Assembly (NCBI GenBank): GCA_001828855.1
Contig: MHZT01000046.1
Coordinates: forward strand, 97,744 to 161,743
Reading direction: 5' to 3'
Source: Rhodobacterales bacterium RIFCSPHIGHO2_02_FULL_62_130
Lineage (GTDB): Bacteria > Pseudomonadota > Alphaproteobacteria > Rhodobacterales > Rhodobacteraceae
Length of the DNA stretch: 64,000 nucleotides
This document shows positions 28,569 through 38,736 of the stretch, one piece after another. The first letter of the stretch is position 1; each line of letters begins with the position of its first letter. Made by a program: the position numbers and the translations under genes. The notes beneath the pieces are model-generated. The model had not been told where the DNA came from. It did no database searches and saw only the letters and a list, made by a program, of their open reading frames with translations.

Positions 28569-29783
28569 ATGACAGATTTCGCCCAAGACCGCCTCGCCCG
28601 CCGCAATGTTCTGGTCCTTGTCGCCTCGCAGGCGATTCTGGGGTCGCAGTTGCCGATGATCTTCACCATCGCAGGCCTTGCGGGGCAAAGCCTTGCGCCG
28701 AATGCTTGTTGGGCGACGCTACCGATCTCGGCGATGGTGATCGGTTCGATGCTTACGGCGGCGCCGCTTTCGGCCTTCATGGCGCGCTACGGGCGACGGG
28801 CGGGGTTTGTGGTCGGCACCATGGGCGGGGCCTTGGGGGCGGCCATCGGGGCTTACGGGTTGATGCAGTCGTCCTTCCTGCTGTTCGTCATCGGCGCGCT
28901 GTTTTCCGGCATGTATATGTCGGCGCAAGGGTTCTACCGCTTTGCCGCCGCCGATACCGCGTCCGAGGCGTTCCGGCCCAAGGCGATTTCTTGGGTGATG
29001 GCGGGAGGGCTTTTGTCGGCCATCGTGGGGCCGCAACTTGTCAAGCTGACGGCGCAGGCGATGGTGATCCCCTTCCTTGGCACCTATCTGACGGTGATCG
29101 CGCTGAATATCCTTGGGGTCGGCCTGTTTGCGGCGCTGAAAATCCCGAAACCGCGCGCCCCTGTGGCGGGTGAGGCGCAGGGACGTTCTCGGCTGGAGTT
29201 GATCCGCACCCCGCGCATCGCAGTTGCGGTGATCGTGGCCACGGTATCCTATGCGCTGATGAATCTGGTGATGACCTCCTCGCCGCTGGCGGTGGTGGGC
29301 TGCGGCTATCAGACCTCGGATGCGGCGGATGTTGTAACGGCGCATGTGCTGGCGATGTATGTGCCTTCGTTCTTCACCGGCCATCTGATCGCGCGCTTCG
29401 GTGTGGAAAAGGTGATGGCCACCGGTCTGGTGATCCTTGCCGGTGCCGGAGCCGTCGCCATGGCGGGGGTCGAGCTGTCGAATTTCTTCGTGGCGCTTGT
29501 GCTGCTGGGGCTTGGCTGGAACTTCGGCTTCATCGGTGCAACCACCATGCTCACTTCGGCCCATGCCCCGGCCGAGCGTGGCCGGATGCAGGGCATGAAC
29601 GATTTCATCGTGTTCGGTGGCGTGACGCTTGCCAGCTTTTCCTCGGGCGGGTTGATGAACTGTTCGGGCGGCACGCCACAGGCGGGCTGGCAGGCAGTGA
29701 ACATGGCGATGCTGCCGTTTCTGGTGCTGGCAGGCGGGGCGCTGATCTGGCTGGCCATGCGCCCGAAAGAGACGCGCGGCTGA
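28569..29783 (+). CDS. Major facilitator superfamily transporter
   Basis: 404 residues with about twelve hydrophobic helices and the short basic loop ARYGRRAGFVVG between helices 2 and 3, typical of MFS proteins. The substrate cannot be told; small-molecule efflux is common in this subgroup. It is divergent from the glycosylase gene and ends in a palindromic repeat region shared with a convergent gene. Codon use matches the neighbours. Confidence 0.88.
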   Translation: MTDFAQDRLARRNVLVLVASQAILGSQLPMIFTIAGLAGQSLAPNACWATLPISAMVIGSMLTAAPLSAFMARYGRRAGFVVGTMGGALGAAIGAYGLMQSSFLLFVIGALFSGMYMSAQGFYRFAAADTASEAFRPKAISWVMAGGLLSAIVGPQLVKLTAQAMVIPFLGTYLTVIALNILGVGLFAALKIPKPRAPVAGEAQGRSRLELIRTPRIAVAVIVATVSYALMNLVMTSSPLAVVGCGYQTSDAADVVTAHVLAMYVPSFFTGHLIARFGVEKVMATGLVILAGAGAVAMAGVELSNFFVALVLLGLGWNFGFIGATTMLTSAHAPAERGRMQGMNDFIVFGGVTLASFSSGGLMNCSGGTPQAGWQAVNMAMLPFLVLAGGALIWLAMRPKETRG

Positions 29784-29792
29784 TCTGTCGTG

Positions 29793-29818
29793 TAGGGTGC
29801 GTGCTAGCACGCACCTTA
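29793..29818. repeat. GGTGCGTGCT palindrome, copy 2
   Basis: GGTGCGTGCT/AGCACGCACC at 29796-29815 is a perfect 20-bp palindrome flanked by GTA and TTAC. With the TTACCCTTT tail it matches the family seen at 20732. It could serve as a terminator for the MFS gene. Confidence 0.7.
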
Positions 29819-29869
29819 CCCTTTGCGCTTGGGGCTGCACGCAAAGGCTTGAGCCAATGCCCTGCATGA

Positions 29870-29895
29870 ACCGCGGCCTCCGGCGGGGATATTTA
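29870..29895. repeat. Dispersed GCCTCCGGCGGGGATATTT repeat, inverted copy
   Basis: GCGGCCTCCGGCGGGGATAT plus TTATGC, the reverse complement form of the AAATATCCCCGCCGGAGGC element, 20 bp before the end of the convergent squalene-synthase-like gene. Confidence 0.62.
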
Positions 29896-29915
29896 TGCAA
29901 AGGGGATCGGGGGAA

Positions 29916-30686
29916 TTACCAGCGTCCCAAAAGGGCTTGCCATGCGAGGTGGCTTCGGCGGGTGAATTCTGACAGCGCGAGGGTGCCGTTGGCAACACAG
30001 TTGGGGTCCGCAAGCACACGGCGCAGCAGGGGTTCGGTTTGCCAGCCCGAGAGCAGCGCTGCGCTTGGGATGCCACGGCGATTGGCCCCGGATCGATTGG
30101 CACGGGCAATGTGTAGGCGTGACAGGGCTTGCCCTGCAAGGGCGCGCACCGCTTCGGGGCGGCCATCCGGCAAGGGCATACGGCCACGGTCTTCCAGATC
30201 GGGAACGGCCTGCAGATAGCGGGCGATTCCGGTGGCATAGGCATAGGCGCGGATTGCGGGTTCCGCTGCGGGGCTTGCTCCAAGGGCACTGGCGCAAAGC
30301 CACATCAGGCCGCCCGAAGTGGCATCGATATAGGCGTCAAACTCGGTCTGGTCTGCGAAGGGGTCGGCATAGACATCATGGCGGCGGGCTTCGATCAGGC
30401 GATCGAAGACATCAAGCGGCAGGTTGGCGGACTTGATCAGACCATGCAGCGGGCCTGCCACCTCATGCGCGCGGGGGGTGGGTTCGGCCACGACGTCGCG
30501 CCACCATTGCAGGCGCATTTCGGCGATCATCGCCTCTTTGCTGACCCAAGGCGCGCGGGCGACCTCGAGGTTGAAGGCGTAAAGCGGAAAGAGTTTGGCC
30601 CGTGCCGCCGGAGGAGTTGCCATTGCAGCGGCAAAGCGGTCGGGGTCACCGCGTTCGACAAGGGCCGCGCAGGCGTCAATCGTCAT
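29916..30686 (-). CDS. Squalene/phytoene-synthase-like protein lacking catalytic aspartates
   Basis: 256 residues with the overall fold of trans-isoprenyl head-to-head synthases, closest in style to the NDUFAF6 group of complex I assembly factors. In active enzymes the first helix has DxxxD after YAFCR; here that region reads LYAFNLEVARAPW, and the second site reads YATGIARYLQAVPDLEDRG. Both metal-binding sites are therefore lost or altered, so an enzymatic prenyl role is doubtful. The MRLQWWRD segment is kept. Overlaps cimA by 4 nt. Confidence 0.8.
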   Translation of the reverse strand: MTIDACAALVERGDPDRFAAAMATPPAARAKLFPLYAFNLEVARAPWVSKEAMIAEMRLQWWRDVVAEPTPRAHEVAGPLHGLIKSANLPLDVFDRLIEARRHDVYADPFADQTEFDAYIDATSGGLMWLCASALGASPAAEPAIRAYAYATGIARYLQAVPDLEDRGRMPLPDGRPEAVRALAGQALSRLHIARANRSGANRRGIPSAALLSGWQTEPLLRRVLADPNCVANGTLALSEFTRRSHLAWQALLGRW

Positions 30687-32305
30687 GCGGGTTGGCCTAC
30701 ATCACGGATCAGTTTCCAGTTGATCGCATCCAGAAGTGCTTCGAAACTGGCGTCCACAAGGTTGGCCGAGACGCCGACGGTGGACCAGCGGCGGCCCTGT
30801 GAATCCTCGGAATCGATAATCACCCGCGTCACCGCATCGGTGCCGCCTTGGGTGATGCGCACCTTGAAATCCACCAGATGCAGATCGTCGATCACCGCCT
30901 GATAGGGGCCAAGATCCTTGGCCAGCGCCTTGGACAGCGCGTTCACCGGCCCGCGATCCGTGCCGGTTTCGTCCATCGATTCAGACACCGACAGCATCTT
31001 CTTGTCGCCCACCTTCACCACCACAACCGCCTCGGACAGGCTGACCATGCGGTCATACTTGTTCTTGCGGCGTTCGACGGTCACGCGATAGCGCTTTACC
31101 TCGAAGAACTGCGGCAACTGGCCCAGAACGCCGCGCGCCACCAGCTCGAAACTGGCCTGCGCGCCGTCATAGGCATAGCCCTGATCCTCGCGCTCTTTCA
31201 CGATCTCAAGGATACGGCCCAGACGCGGATCGCCCGCCTCCACCGCGATCCCCGCCGCCGACAGCCGCGCGCGCAGGTTGGACTGACCGGCCTGATTGCT
31301 CATCGGGATGATGCGTTCGTTGCCGACAACCTCGGGCGGGATATGCTCGTAGGTGGTGGGGTCCTTCAGGATCGCGCTGGCGTGCAGCCCCGCCTTGTGG
31401 GCAAAGGCCGAGGCCCCGACATAAGGTGCTGCGCGCAGCGGCACGCGGTTCAATATATCGTCCAGCGTGCGGCTGACGCGCACCATGCTGGACAGCGCAT
31501 TCTTGGTGATACCCGTCTCGAACCGGCTGGCGAAGGGTTCCTTCAGCAAGAGCGTCGGGATGATCGTGGTCAGATTGGCATTGCCACAGCGTTCGCCCAA
31601 GCCGTTTAGCGTGCCTTGGATCTGCCGCGCCCCCGCCTCGACAGCCGCCAGCGAGTTCGCCACCGCATTGCCGGTATCGTCATGGCAATGGATGCCCAAA
31701 TGATCGCCGGGGATGCCCGCCGCAATCACTTCACCCACCACGCGGCCCACTTCCGAAGGCAAAGTGCCACCGTTGGTATCGCACAGCACGATCCAGCGCG
31801 CGCCCGCCTCCAACGCCGCGCGCAGGCAGGACAGCGCATAATCGGGATTGGCGCGGTAGCCGTCAAAGAAATGCTCGGCATCAAACAGCGCCTCGCGACC
31901 GCGTGAGACCAGATGCGCGACACTGGCGCGGATCGCCTCGCGGTTCTCTTCAAGGCTGACGCCAAGCGCAGTGGTGACGTGGAACTCGTGCGTTTTGCCC
32001 ACAAGGCACACCGCCGGCGTCCCAGCATCCAGCATCGCCGCCAGCACATCATCATTCTCGGCCGACCGCCCTACCCGCTTGGTCATGCCAAAGGCGGTCA
32101 TGGTGGCGAGGGTCTGCGGCGCATGGGCGAAGAATTCAGAGTCCGTCGGGTTCGCCCCCGGCCAACCGCCCTCGATATAATCTACGCCCAACGCATCCAG
32201 CGCCTTGGCGATCTGCTGCTTCTCGGCGGTCGAGAATTGCACGCCCTGCGTCTGCTGCCCGTCGCGCAGGGTGGTGTCGAAGAGGTAGAGACGCTCGCGG
32301 GTCAT
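30683..32305 (-). CDS. cimA: Citramalate synthase
   Basis: Condenses pyruvate and acetyl-CoA to citramalate, an entry to isoleucine through the pyruvate route. 540 residues: HMGL-like barrel with [18 protein letters not shown] near residue 8, metal-site residues in [16 protein letters not shown], and a C-terminal LeuA-type allosteric domain. The length and the RDGQQTQG motif fit the CimA class rather than isopropylmalate synthase, which usually has RDGEQ. Overlaps cysS and the downstream gene by 4 nt each. Confidence 0.9.
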   Translation of the reverse strand: MTRERLYLFDTTLRDGQQTQGVQFSTAEKQQIAKALDALGVDYIEGGWPGANPTDSEFFAHAPQTLATMTAFGMTKRVGRSAENDDVLAAMLDAGTPAVCLVGKTHEFHVTTALGVSLEENREAIRASVAHLVSRGREALFDAEHFFDGYRANPDYALSCLRAALEAGARWIVLCDTNGGTLPSEVGRVVGEVIAAGIPGDHLGIHCHDDTGNAVANSLAAVEAGARQIQGTLNGLGERCGNANLTTIIPTLLLKEPFASRFETGITKNALSSMVRVSRTLDDILNRVPLRAAPYVGASAFAHKAGLHASAILKDPTTYEHIPPEVVGNERIIPMSNQAGQSNLRARLSAAGIAVEAGDPRLGRILEIVKEREDQGYAYDGAQASFELVARGVLGQLPQFFEVKRYRVTVERRKNKYDRMVSLSEAVVVVKVGDKKMLSVSESMDETGTDRGPVNALSKALAKDLGPYQAVIDDLHLVDFKVRITQGGTDAVTRVIIDSEDSQGRRWSTVGVSANLVDASFEALLDAINWKLIRDVGQPA

Positions 32306-33786
32306 TCTTCGGCCTCCCGATTACGCGTAATAGCCCATATTCCGGCTTCATTTACCATTTCCGAAGGCACCAGAGTCACGCTCTCTTTCGTCATACGCAC
32401 TTCAACACCTGCAGCTGTCAGTTGCGCTTTGTATCGATCAACTGGGGTGAAATTCTTGGTTTTCATAGCCTTGTTCCGGCAGGCGGTTATCCAAGCCTGA
32501 ATCTCAATCAGATAGCTCAGTGTTGCTCCATCAACAGGAGCTGGCGCGGCCCAGGCACCAAAGCCGGGCTGTAGCAAACCAAGAAACTGGGCCGATGCGA
32601 GCAGAGACGTAACGTCCCCAACCGCTGCAAGGTCGTGTAGTTCTGATATAGCGCGTGATGTGTTCAGATCGTCGGCCAAGGCCGAAATAATTTCTTGTTG
32701 AACTTGGCCCGCCCTGACGTCGCGCGTAAGCTCGCGCCAGCGTTTTAGTGTCTTGCGCGCGCTTGTTGCTTTCTCCTTCGTCCAGTCCATCGGCTTGGAA
32801 TAATGCGTCCCCAGATAGACCATCCGGATCACCTCGCCCGGATAGCCCTGATCCAGCAAATCCCGCACCGTAAAGAAATTCCCCAGGCTCTTGGACATCT
32901 TCTTGCCCTCGACCTGAAGCATCTCGTTATGCATCCACACATTGGCAAACCCGCTTTCGGGGTGGGCGCAGCAGGATTGGGCGATCTCGTTTTCGTGGTG
33001 GGGGAATTGCAGGTCCAAGCCCCCGCCGTGGATGTCGAAGTTGTGCGGATGGTCGAGGCCAGCCATTGAGAGCCTTCCTTCCTTCATGGGCCGCTCCCAA
33101 AGCAAATCGTCAGCCATCGCCGAGCATTCGATATGCCAGCCCGGACGGCCCCGGCCCCAAGGGCTGTCCCAGCCCGGTTCGTCGCCCGAGGACGGCTTCC
33201 ACAGCACGAAATCCATCGGGTCCTCTTTGAAGGGCGCGACTTCAACCCGCGCGCCTGCAATCATGTCATCGACAGACCGGCCCGACAGCGCGCCATAGTC
33301 CTTATAGGACCGCACGCGGAACAGGGCGTGGCCATTCGCGGCATAGGCGTGGCCGCCGTCGATCAGCGTCTCGATCATCGCGATCATCTGCGGGATATAG
33401 GCGGTGGCGCGGGGTTCATGGGTCGGGCGCAACGCCCCCAGCGCGTCCATGTCGTCGTGATACCAGCGGATGGTTTCCTCGGTCCGCTCGTGGATCAGGA
33501 CTTCCAAGGGCCGCGCGTCTCCGGCCTGTTGGCGGGCCAAAGCCGTCGCGTTGATCTTGTCATCCACATCGGTGAAGTTGCGGACATAGGTGACGTGATC
33601 AGCCCCGTAGACATGGCGCAGCAGGCGGAACAGCGTGTCGAACACCACCACGGGGCGGGCATTGCCGATATGGGCGCGGTCATAGACGGTGGGGCCGCAG
33701 ACATACATCCGCACATTCTTCGGATCAATCGGCGCAAAGACCTCTTTGCGACGGGTCTTGCCATTGGTCAGCCTGATCTCGGTCAT
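32302..33786 (-). CDS. cysS: Cysteinyl-tRNA synthetase, possibly mosaic C-terminal part
   Basis: Class I synthetase charging tRNA-Cys, 494 residues. The HIGH-type motif is in [15 protein letters not shown] (about 31-45), Cys30 begins the zinc site, and KMSKS appears in [13 protein letters not shown]. The last third of the gene (about 32302-32790) has visibly lower GC and rarer codons than the first two thirds and the neighbours, suggesting replacement by recombination or relaxed selection of the C-terminal domain. The frame is intact. Confidence 0.96.
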   Translation of the reverse strand: MTEIRLTNGKTRRKEVFAPIDPKNVRMYVCGPTVYDRAHIGNARPVVVFDTLFRLLRHVYGADHVTYVRNFTDVDDKINATALARQQAGDARPLEVLIHERTEETIRWYHDDMDALGALRPTHEPRATAYIPQMIAMIETLIDGGHAYAANGHALFRVRSYKDYGALSGRSVDDMIAGARVEVAPFKEDPMDFVLWKPSSGDEPGWDSPWGRGRPGWHIECSAMADDLLWERPMKEGRLSMAGLDHPHNFDIHGGGLDLQFPHHENEIAQSCCAHPESGFANVWMHNEMLQVEGKKMSKSLGNFFTVRDLLDQGYPGEVIRMVYLGTHYSKPMDWTKEKATSARKTLKRWRELTRDVRAGQVQQEIISALADDLNTSRAISELHDLAAVGDVTSLLASAQFLGLLQPGFGAWAAPAPVDGATLSYLIEIQAWITACRNKAMKTKNFTPVDRYKAQLTAAGVEVRMTKESVTLVPSEMVNEAGIWAITRNREAEE

Positions 33787-33806
33787 GCCTTGTCCCCTTA
33801 CGAGCC

Positions 33807-33825
33807 GTCCGAAAAATTTTCGGAC
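33807..33825. repeat. Palindrome GTCCGAAAA-A-TTTTCGGAC
   Basis: A perfect 9-bp inverted repeat around one base, directly followed by a second partial copy (GGACGAAAATTTTTG). It lies in the 266-bp gap between cysS and the divergent decarboxylase gene, 20 bp before the cysS start. It may be a regulatory site or a dispersed repeat. Apart from this, I see nothing definite in 33787-34052. Confidence 0.55.
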
Positions 33826-34052
33826 GAAAATTTTTGCCGCGCACCTTGCCTGCGGGCTTTGCTCTTTCGGATTTCCAAGGAAACGATAGAACGGCCCGCC
33901 TGACCTATGTCAGCAGGTAATGCAGCAAATGCAGATGATGCCGTTCATTTTCATGGCGCTGTCATACCTCAAGCCTGCCCGCCCGCCAAGCCTTTATAGG
34001 GGCGGGCTTGCGCGGCGTGCTTAACGCGTTAATCTGATCGCAGGAGGTCCCC

Positions 34053-35435
34053 ATGAACCATGATGATCTGAACCACTGGTCGAAACGTGCCGCCGATTGG
34101 GCGCAGGGTTATCATGGCGGTTTGCGCAACCGCCCCGTGCGCGCGGCGCTGATCCCGGGTGCCATTGCCGCGCAACTGCCAGCCGCTGCCCCCGAAGCGG
34201 CTGAGCCGATGGAGACGATCTTTGCCGATTTCGAACGGATCGTGCCCGATGGCATGACCCATTGGCAGCACCCGCGCTTCTTCGCCTATTTTCCGGCCAA
34301 TGCCTCGCCCGCCTCGATGCTGGCGGAGCAGTTGGCCAATGCTATCGCGGCGCAAGGGATGCTGTGGCAGACCTCTCCGGCGGCAACCGAGATGGAACAG
34401 GTGATGATCGGCTGGCTGCGGGGCGCGCTTGGCCTGCCTGCGGATTTCACCGGCACGATCCATGATTCTGCCACCACCGCCACCCTGTCTGCCGTGCTGA
34501 CCATGCGCGAGGCAGCACTGGCTTTTTCAGGCAATATCAAGGGCCTGTCGGGCCTGCCCCGCCTGCGGCTTTATGCCAGCGCGCAGACCCATTCCTCGGT
34601 CGACAAGGCCGCACGGGTGGCGGGGATCGGGCAGGACAATCTGGTCAAGGTCGCCACCGACACCGATTTCGCGATGGACCCTGCCGCACTGGATGCAGCG
34701 ATCCGCGCCGACAAGGCGGCCGGATACCTGCCCGCCGGGGTGATCCTGTGCGCGGGCGGCACCTCGATCGGGGCATTTGACGCCATCGCGGCCTGCATCA
34801 AGGTCGCCCACGCCCATAATCTGCCGGTGCATGTCGATGCGGCTTGGGCCGGTTCCGCGATGATCTGCCCCGAATTCCGGCATCTGTGGGCTGGGATCGA
34901 GGATGCCGATTCCCTCGTCTTCAACCCGCATAAATGGCTGGGCGCGCAGTTCGATTGTGCGGTGCAATTCCTGCGCGATCCGACGGCACAGGTGAAAACC
35001 CTTGGCCTGCGCCCAACCTATCTGGAAACGGCGGGCCGCGAGGAAATCGTGAACTTCAACGAATGGACGGTGCCACTGGGCCGCCGGTTCCGCGCGCTGA
35101 AGCTGTGGTTCACCTTGCGCGCCTATGGGCTTGATGGCCTGCGCGCCCGCATCCGCAACCATGTCGCTTGGGCGGCAGAGGCGCGCGATGCGCTGGCCGC
35201 CCTGCCCCGTATCCAGATCACCTCGGAACCCCGCCTGTCGCTGTTCAGCTTTGCCCTGCCAACCGATGCGGAAACCGAGGCGCTGCTGAACCGCATCAAT
35301 GATGATGGCCGCATTTACCTGACCCAGACGCGCCACCTTGGCCGCTATGTGATCCGCGTGCAGGTCGGGCAGTTTGACTGCACGCGCGAAGATGTCATGA
35401 TGATCCCGACGGTGGTGGCAGAATTGGCGGGGTAG
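34053..35435 (+). CDS. PLP-dependent group II amino acid decarboxylase
   Basis: 460 residues, related to aromatic-L-amino-acid and other group II decarboxylases. The PLP lysine is Lys294 in VFNPHKWLGAQF, the PLP aspartate is in LPVHVDAAWAGSA, and the substrate-pocket region HWQHPRFFAYFPANAS is typical. The natural amino acid cannot be assigned from sequence. Clear ribosome site CAGGAGG before the ATG. The next gene starts 3 nt after its stop, but its function is unrelated. Confidence 0.88.
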   Translation: MNHDDLNHWSKRAADWAQGYHGGLRNRPVRAALIPGAIAAQLPAAAPEAAEPMETIFADFERIVPDGMTHWQHPRFFAYFPANASPASMLAEQLANAIAAQGMLWQTSPAATEMEQVMIGWLRGALGLPADFTGTIHDSATTATLSAVLTMREAALAFSGNIKGLSGLPRLRLYASAQTHSSVDKAARVAGIGQDNLVKVATDTDFAMDPAALDAAIRADKAAGYLPAGVILCAGGTSIGAFDAIAACIKVAHAHNLPVHVDAAWAGSAMICPEFRHLWAGIEDADSLVFNPHKWLGAQFDCAVQFLRDPTAQVKTLGLRPTYLETAGREEIVNFNEWTVPLGRRFRALKLWFTLRAYGLDGLRARIRNHVAWAAEARDALAALPRIQITSEPRLSLFSFALPTDAETEALLNRINDDGRIYLTQTRHLGRYVIRVQVGQFDCTREDVMMIPTVVAELAG

Positions 35436-35438
35436 ACC

Positions 35439-36284
35439 ATGCTGCGGATCTTGGCCTTTGTGCTGGCGTTTCCGGTCTTGGCTGCGGCGCAGGATATGCC
35501 GCAGCCCCTGACCGACACCGTTTCGGATTTTGCCGATCTTCTGCCACCTGATGCCGAAGCCGATCTGGTGCAAATGCTGCAGGCTGCGCGCGCCGAGACG
35601 GGGGTGCATATTGTTGTGGTGACGATGGGCCAAATCGCCGATCAGGGCGGCGCGGGGCAAAGCATCGAGGTATTCGCGAAAAATCTTTTCAACGCTTGGG
35701 GTGTGGGCGACAAGGATCGCGACGACGGGATTATGATGCTGGTGGCGCGGGATGATGGCGCGATGCGGATCGCCTTGGGCGACGGCTTTGGTCCGGTCTA
35801 TGACGGTCTGGCGCAGCGGGTGATCGACAGCCGGATGCTGCCCGAATTCCGGCAGGGGCGTTTTGCCGAAGGGATCGCAGAGGGGGTCGCAGGGGTGGTT
35901 GACCGCATCGCGCGCGCCTTTGCCAGCCAGACCCCGCCCGCAGCCGAACCGTTCAGGCTATCGGATTATTCCGATGCAGGATTGTTCGCGCTGATTTTTG
36001 GCGGCGGGTTGCTGTTCACGCTGCGCCGTTTGCTGGGTGATGTGTTGGCGCGGTTTCGCACCTGTCCAAGCTGCGGCGCGCGAGGGTTGAAACGTCAGCG
36101 CGACGTGGTGACACCTGCAAGCCAAAGCATCGCAGGTTCGGGCGTGCAGATCACCCGTTGCAGCCAGTGTTCCTATGAAAGCCGCAGCACCTATACCATC
36201 CCGCGCATCGGCTCATCGAAATCGGGCGGCGGTGGCTTTGGCGGCGGGCGGTCTTCGGGCGGCGGGGCAACGGGGCGCTGGTAA
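35439..36284 (+). CDS. TPM-domain (YgcG-type) membrane protein
   Basis: 281 residues: signal peptide (MLRILAFVLAFPVLAAAQ), TPM phosphatase-like domain to about 170, a hydrophobic segment DAGLFALIFGGGLLFTLRRL near 185-205, then a four-cysteine zinc-ribbon-like part (CPSCG and CSQC) and a C-terminal glycine/serine-rich tail GGGGFGGGRSSGGG. TPM proteins are exported or membrane anchored; the role is not settled, though phosphatase activity was shown for a plant member. Confidence 0.83.
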   Translation: MLRILAFVLAFPVLAAAQDMPQPLTDTVSDFADLLPPDAEADLVQMLQAARAETGVHIVVVTMGQIADQGGAGQSIEVFAKNLFNAWGVGDKDRDDGIMMLVARDDGAMRIALGDGFGPVYDGLAQRVIDSRMLPEFRQGRFAEGIAEGVAGVVDRIARAFASQTPPAAEPFRLSDYSDAGLFALIFGGGLLFTLRRLLGDVLARFRTCPSCGARGLKRQRDVVTPASQSIAGSGVQITRCSQCSYESRSTYTIPRIGSSKSGGGGFGGGRSSGGGATGRW

Positions 36285-36354
36285 GGATTGCCAGCCTTGC
36301 CAGCACGAAAACCGCAGGGCATTTTGGCAGGATAGTTTGCAAAAGGAGTTCGAG

Positions 36355-36828
36355 ATGCGCCTTGCTTTTGTGCCTTTGCTGATCTGCCTGACCACGCCCG
36401 CGCTGGGCCAGACTCCGCGCGAGGCGCTGTTTCCTTCGGATGTCGCCTGCTACCTGCGCTATTACAACAAAGAACATATGGCCAAGCACCCGAACCAAAG
36501 GGTGCAGGAGATTCAGGTCGGACCGGATTATGACCAATGGGGCGACGATGTGCTGGCGCTTCGGATTCGTGTCAGTCTGGTCAACAATTTCGACAACTAT
36601 TTTGCCGTCGCCTATTGTGATCCTGCGGGAGCGGGGCTTGCTTGTGCGATGGAGGGTGATGCGGGGTCGTTCCAACTGACCACCGCGCGCGATGGCGCGA
36701 TCAAGATCGATCTTGGTCCCGACGGGATGAGCTTTGAAGGCGAAAGCGGCTATATGACAATCGAAGGCAGCAAGGGCGATGACCGCAGCTTTGTGATGCC
36801 GCCGGTTCCCGCTGATAGCTGCCCCTAA
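36355..36828 (+). CDS. Secreted hypothetical protein, 157 residues
   Basis: The function is not known. A signal peptide (MRLAFVPLLICLTTPALGQ) is followed by a mostly beta-type soluble part with a few cysteines (DVACYL, AYCDP, ACAM, DSCP), likely forming disulfides in the periplasm. The ribosome site AAAAGGAG precedes the ATG at 36355. It follows the TPM gene by 70 bp, and its stop overlaps the convergent ABC-F gene by 3 nt. Confidence 0.72.
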   Translation: MRLAFVPLLICLTTPALGQTPREALFPSDVACYLRYYNKEHMAKHPNQRVQEIQVGPDYDQWGDDVLALRIRVSLVNNFDNYFAVAYCDPAGAGLACAMEGDAGSFQLTTARDGAIKIDLGPDGMSFEGESGYMTIEGSKGDDRSFVMPPVPADSCP

Positions 36829-38627
36829 GCCCGCTCTTCCAAAGCCAGCCATTCCTCTTCCGCCGCCGCCAGTGCCGCCTGCCGTTCGGCTATGGCCTCG
36901 GAGGCTTTGCGGAATTTCACCGGCTCGGTCGTGAACATCGCGGGGTCGGAAATGAAATCGGTCAGCTTGTTGATCTCTGCTTCCAGCTTGGCGATGATCG
37001 CGGGCAAAGCCTCAAGGCGCTTGCGCTCGGTAAAGGTCAGCCCTTCGGCAACCTTTTTCACATCCGCCCGCAGGTTCACATGCGAAGACCCTGATTTCGT
37101 GGGCATTTCCACCGCAAGCGCACCGCGCTGCGCCGCATAATCCGACCAGCCCCCCGGATAGGCGGTGGCAATGCCGTTGCCTTCCAGCGCGACAGTGGCC
37201 GTGGCAATCCGGTCGATGAAATCGCGGTCGTGGCTGACCAGCAGCACGGTGCCGTCGTAATCGCCCAGAATGTCTTGCAACAGGTCCAGCGTTTCCACGT
37301 CCAGATCGTTGGTCGGTTCGTCCAGAATCAGCAGGTTCGACGGCTGCGCCATCAACCGCGCGAGCAACAGCCGCGCCTTTTCACCGCCCGACAGCGATTT
37401 CACCGGCGCGCGGGCCTGACGTTCATCGAACAGGAAATCCTTGAGGTAGGCAATCACATGCTTGGGATTGCCCCGCACCATCACCTGATCCGAAGCCCCC
37501 GATACCCGCATCAGGGGATCATTGGTCAGGCTGTCCCACAACGTCGCTTCGGGGTCCAGCTTGGCGCGGGCTTGGTCGAAGATGGCGACTTCAAGGTTGG
37601 TTCCCAGCGTCACCGTGCCTTGATCGGGGGCAAGTTCCCCCGTCAGCATTTTCAGCAGCGTGGTTTTGCCCACGCCGTTCGGGCCGACAAAGGCAATCCG
37701 ATCGCCGCGCAACACGCGCAGATCGAAATCGCGCACGATCTGCTTGTTGCCAAAAATCTTGGTCAGGCCCTTGGCTTCGATCACCTTTTTGCCCGACTGC
37801 GGGCCGGATTCCAGCTCAAGCGCGGCGGTGCCTTGGCGGCGGATCTGGCTGCTGCGTTCATCGCGTAGCGCGGCAAGGGCGCGCACGCGGCCCTGATTGC
37901 GCTTGCGCCGTGCCGAGATGCCTTCGACGGCCCATTTTGCCTCGGCCTTGATCTTGCGATCCAGCTTGTGCCGCGCCTCGTCCTCTTCGGCCCAGACGGT
38001 TTCACGCCATTCCTCGAAACCCTCAAAGCCGGATTCGCGGCGGCGGACCTGACCGCGATCAATCCACAGCGTCGCACGGGTCAGCGCGCGCAAAAAGGCG
38101 CGGTCGTGGCTGATCAGCACAAAGGCGGTGCGGGTGTCTTTCAACTCGGCCTCAAGCCATTCAATCGCCTGAATATCAAGGTGGTTGGTCGGCTCGTCCA
38201 AAAGCATCAGTTCCGGCGCTTCGGCCATCAGCTTGGCCAGTGCGGCGCGGCGGCGCTCCCCGCCCGAGGCGGTGGCCACTGGTGTTTCGGGATTGAATTT
38301 CAGCCCCTCGGCCACCATCGGCACCTTGTATTCCTCGCCTGCGGGCAGCATCGAGGCGGCGTAATCGCCCAAGGTTTCAAAGCCCGAAAGATCCGGGTCT
38401 TGCTCCATATAGCCGACCTGCACGCCTGGCGGCACCACGCGGATGCCCTTGTCGGGTTCAACCAGCCCCGCCATCACCTTCATCAAGGTGGATTTGCCCG
38501 ACCCGTTGCGGCCCACAAGGGCCACCCGATCACCGGGTTGGACAACCAGATCAAGGTCATCGAAAACAGGATTGCCGCCGAAAGTCAGCGAGATGCCGGA
38601 AAGCTGAAGGAGGGGTGCGCGTGCCAT
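36825..38627 (-). CDS. ABC-F family ATPase (Uup-like)
   Basis: 600 residues with two ABC ATPase domains and no membrane segments. Walker A motifs are GRNGSGKSTLMKV and GPNGVGKTTLLKM; signature segments ASGGERRRAALAK and LSGGEKARLLLARL; Walker B with LLDEPTNHLD and LDEPTNDLD. The C-terminal coiled coil (about 540-600) is typical of Uup. ABC-F proteins act on the ribosome or on nucleic acid intermediates; Uup is linked to ribosome rescue and assembly. Confidence 0.92.
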   Translation of the reverse strand: MARAPLLQLSGISLTFGGNPVFDDLDLVVQPGDRVALVGRNGSGKSTLMKVMAGLVEPDKGIRVVPPGVQVGYMEQDPDLSGFETLGDYAASMLPAGEEYKVPMVAEGLKFNPETPVATASGGERRRAALAKLMAEAPELMLLDEPTNHLDIQAIEWLEAELKDTRTAFVLISHDRAFLRALTRATLWIDRGQVRRRESGFEGFEEWRETVWAEEDEARHKLDRKIKAEAKWAVEGISARRKRNQGRVRALAALRDERSSQIRRQGTAALELESGPQSGKKVIEAKGLTKIFGNKQIVRDFDLRVLRGDRIAFVGPNGVGKTTLLKMLTGELAPDQGTVTLGTNLEVAIFDQARAKLDPEATLWDSLTNDPLMRVSGASDQVMVRGNPKHVIAYLKDFLFDERQARAPVKSLSGGEKARLLLARLMAQPSNLLILDEPTNDLDVETLDLLQDILGDYDGTVLLVSHDRDFIDRIATATVALEGNGIATAYPGGWSDYAAQRGALAVEMPTKSGSSHVNLRADVKKVAEGLTFTERKRLEALPAIIAKLEAEINKLTDFISDPAMFTTEPVKFRKASEAIAERQAALAAAEEEWLALEERA

Positions 38628-38736
38628 GCGCCGCAGGTAGCCGCCCCCGCGCGCGGCGTCAAGCTGACGCCATTTGTCATTTGAGCGGGCGGTGCAGGCA
38701 GGCTATGCCAAAGCCATTACATCACCGGAGTTTTTC

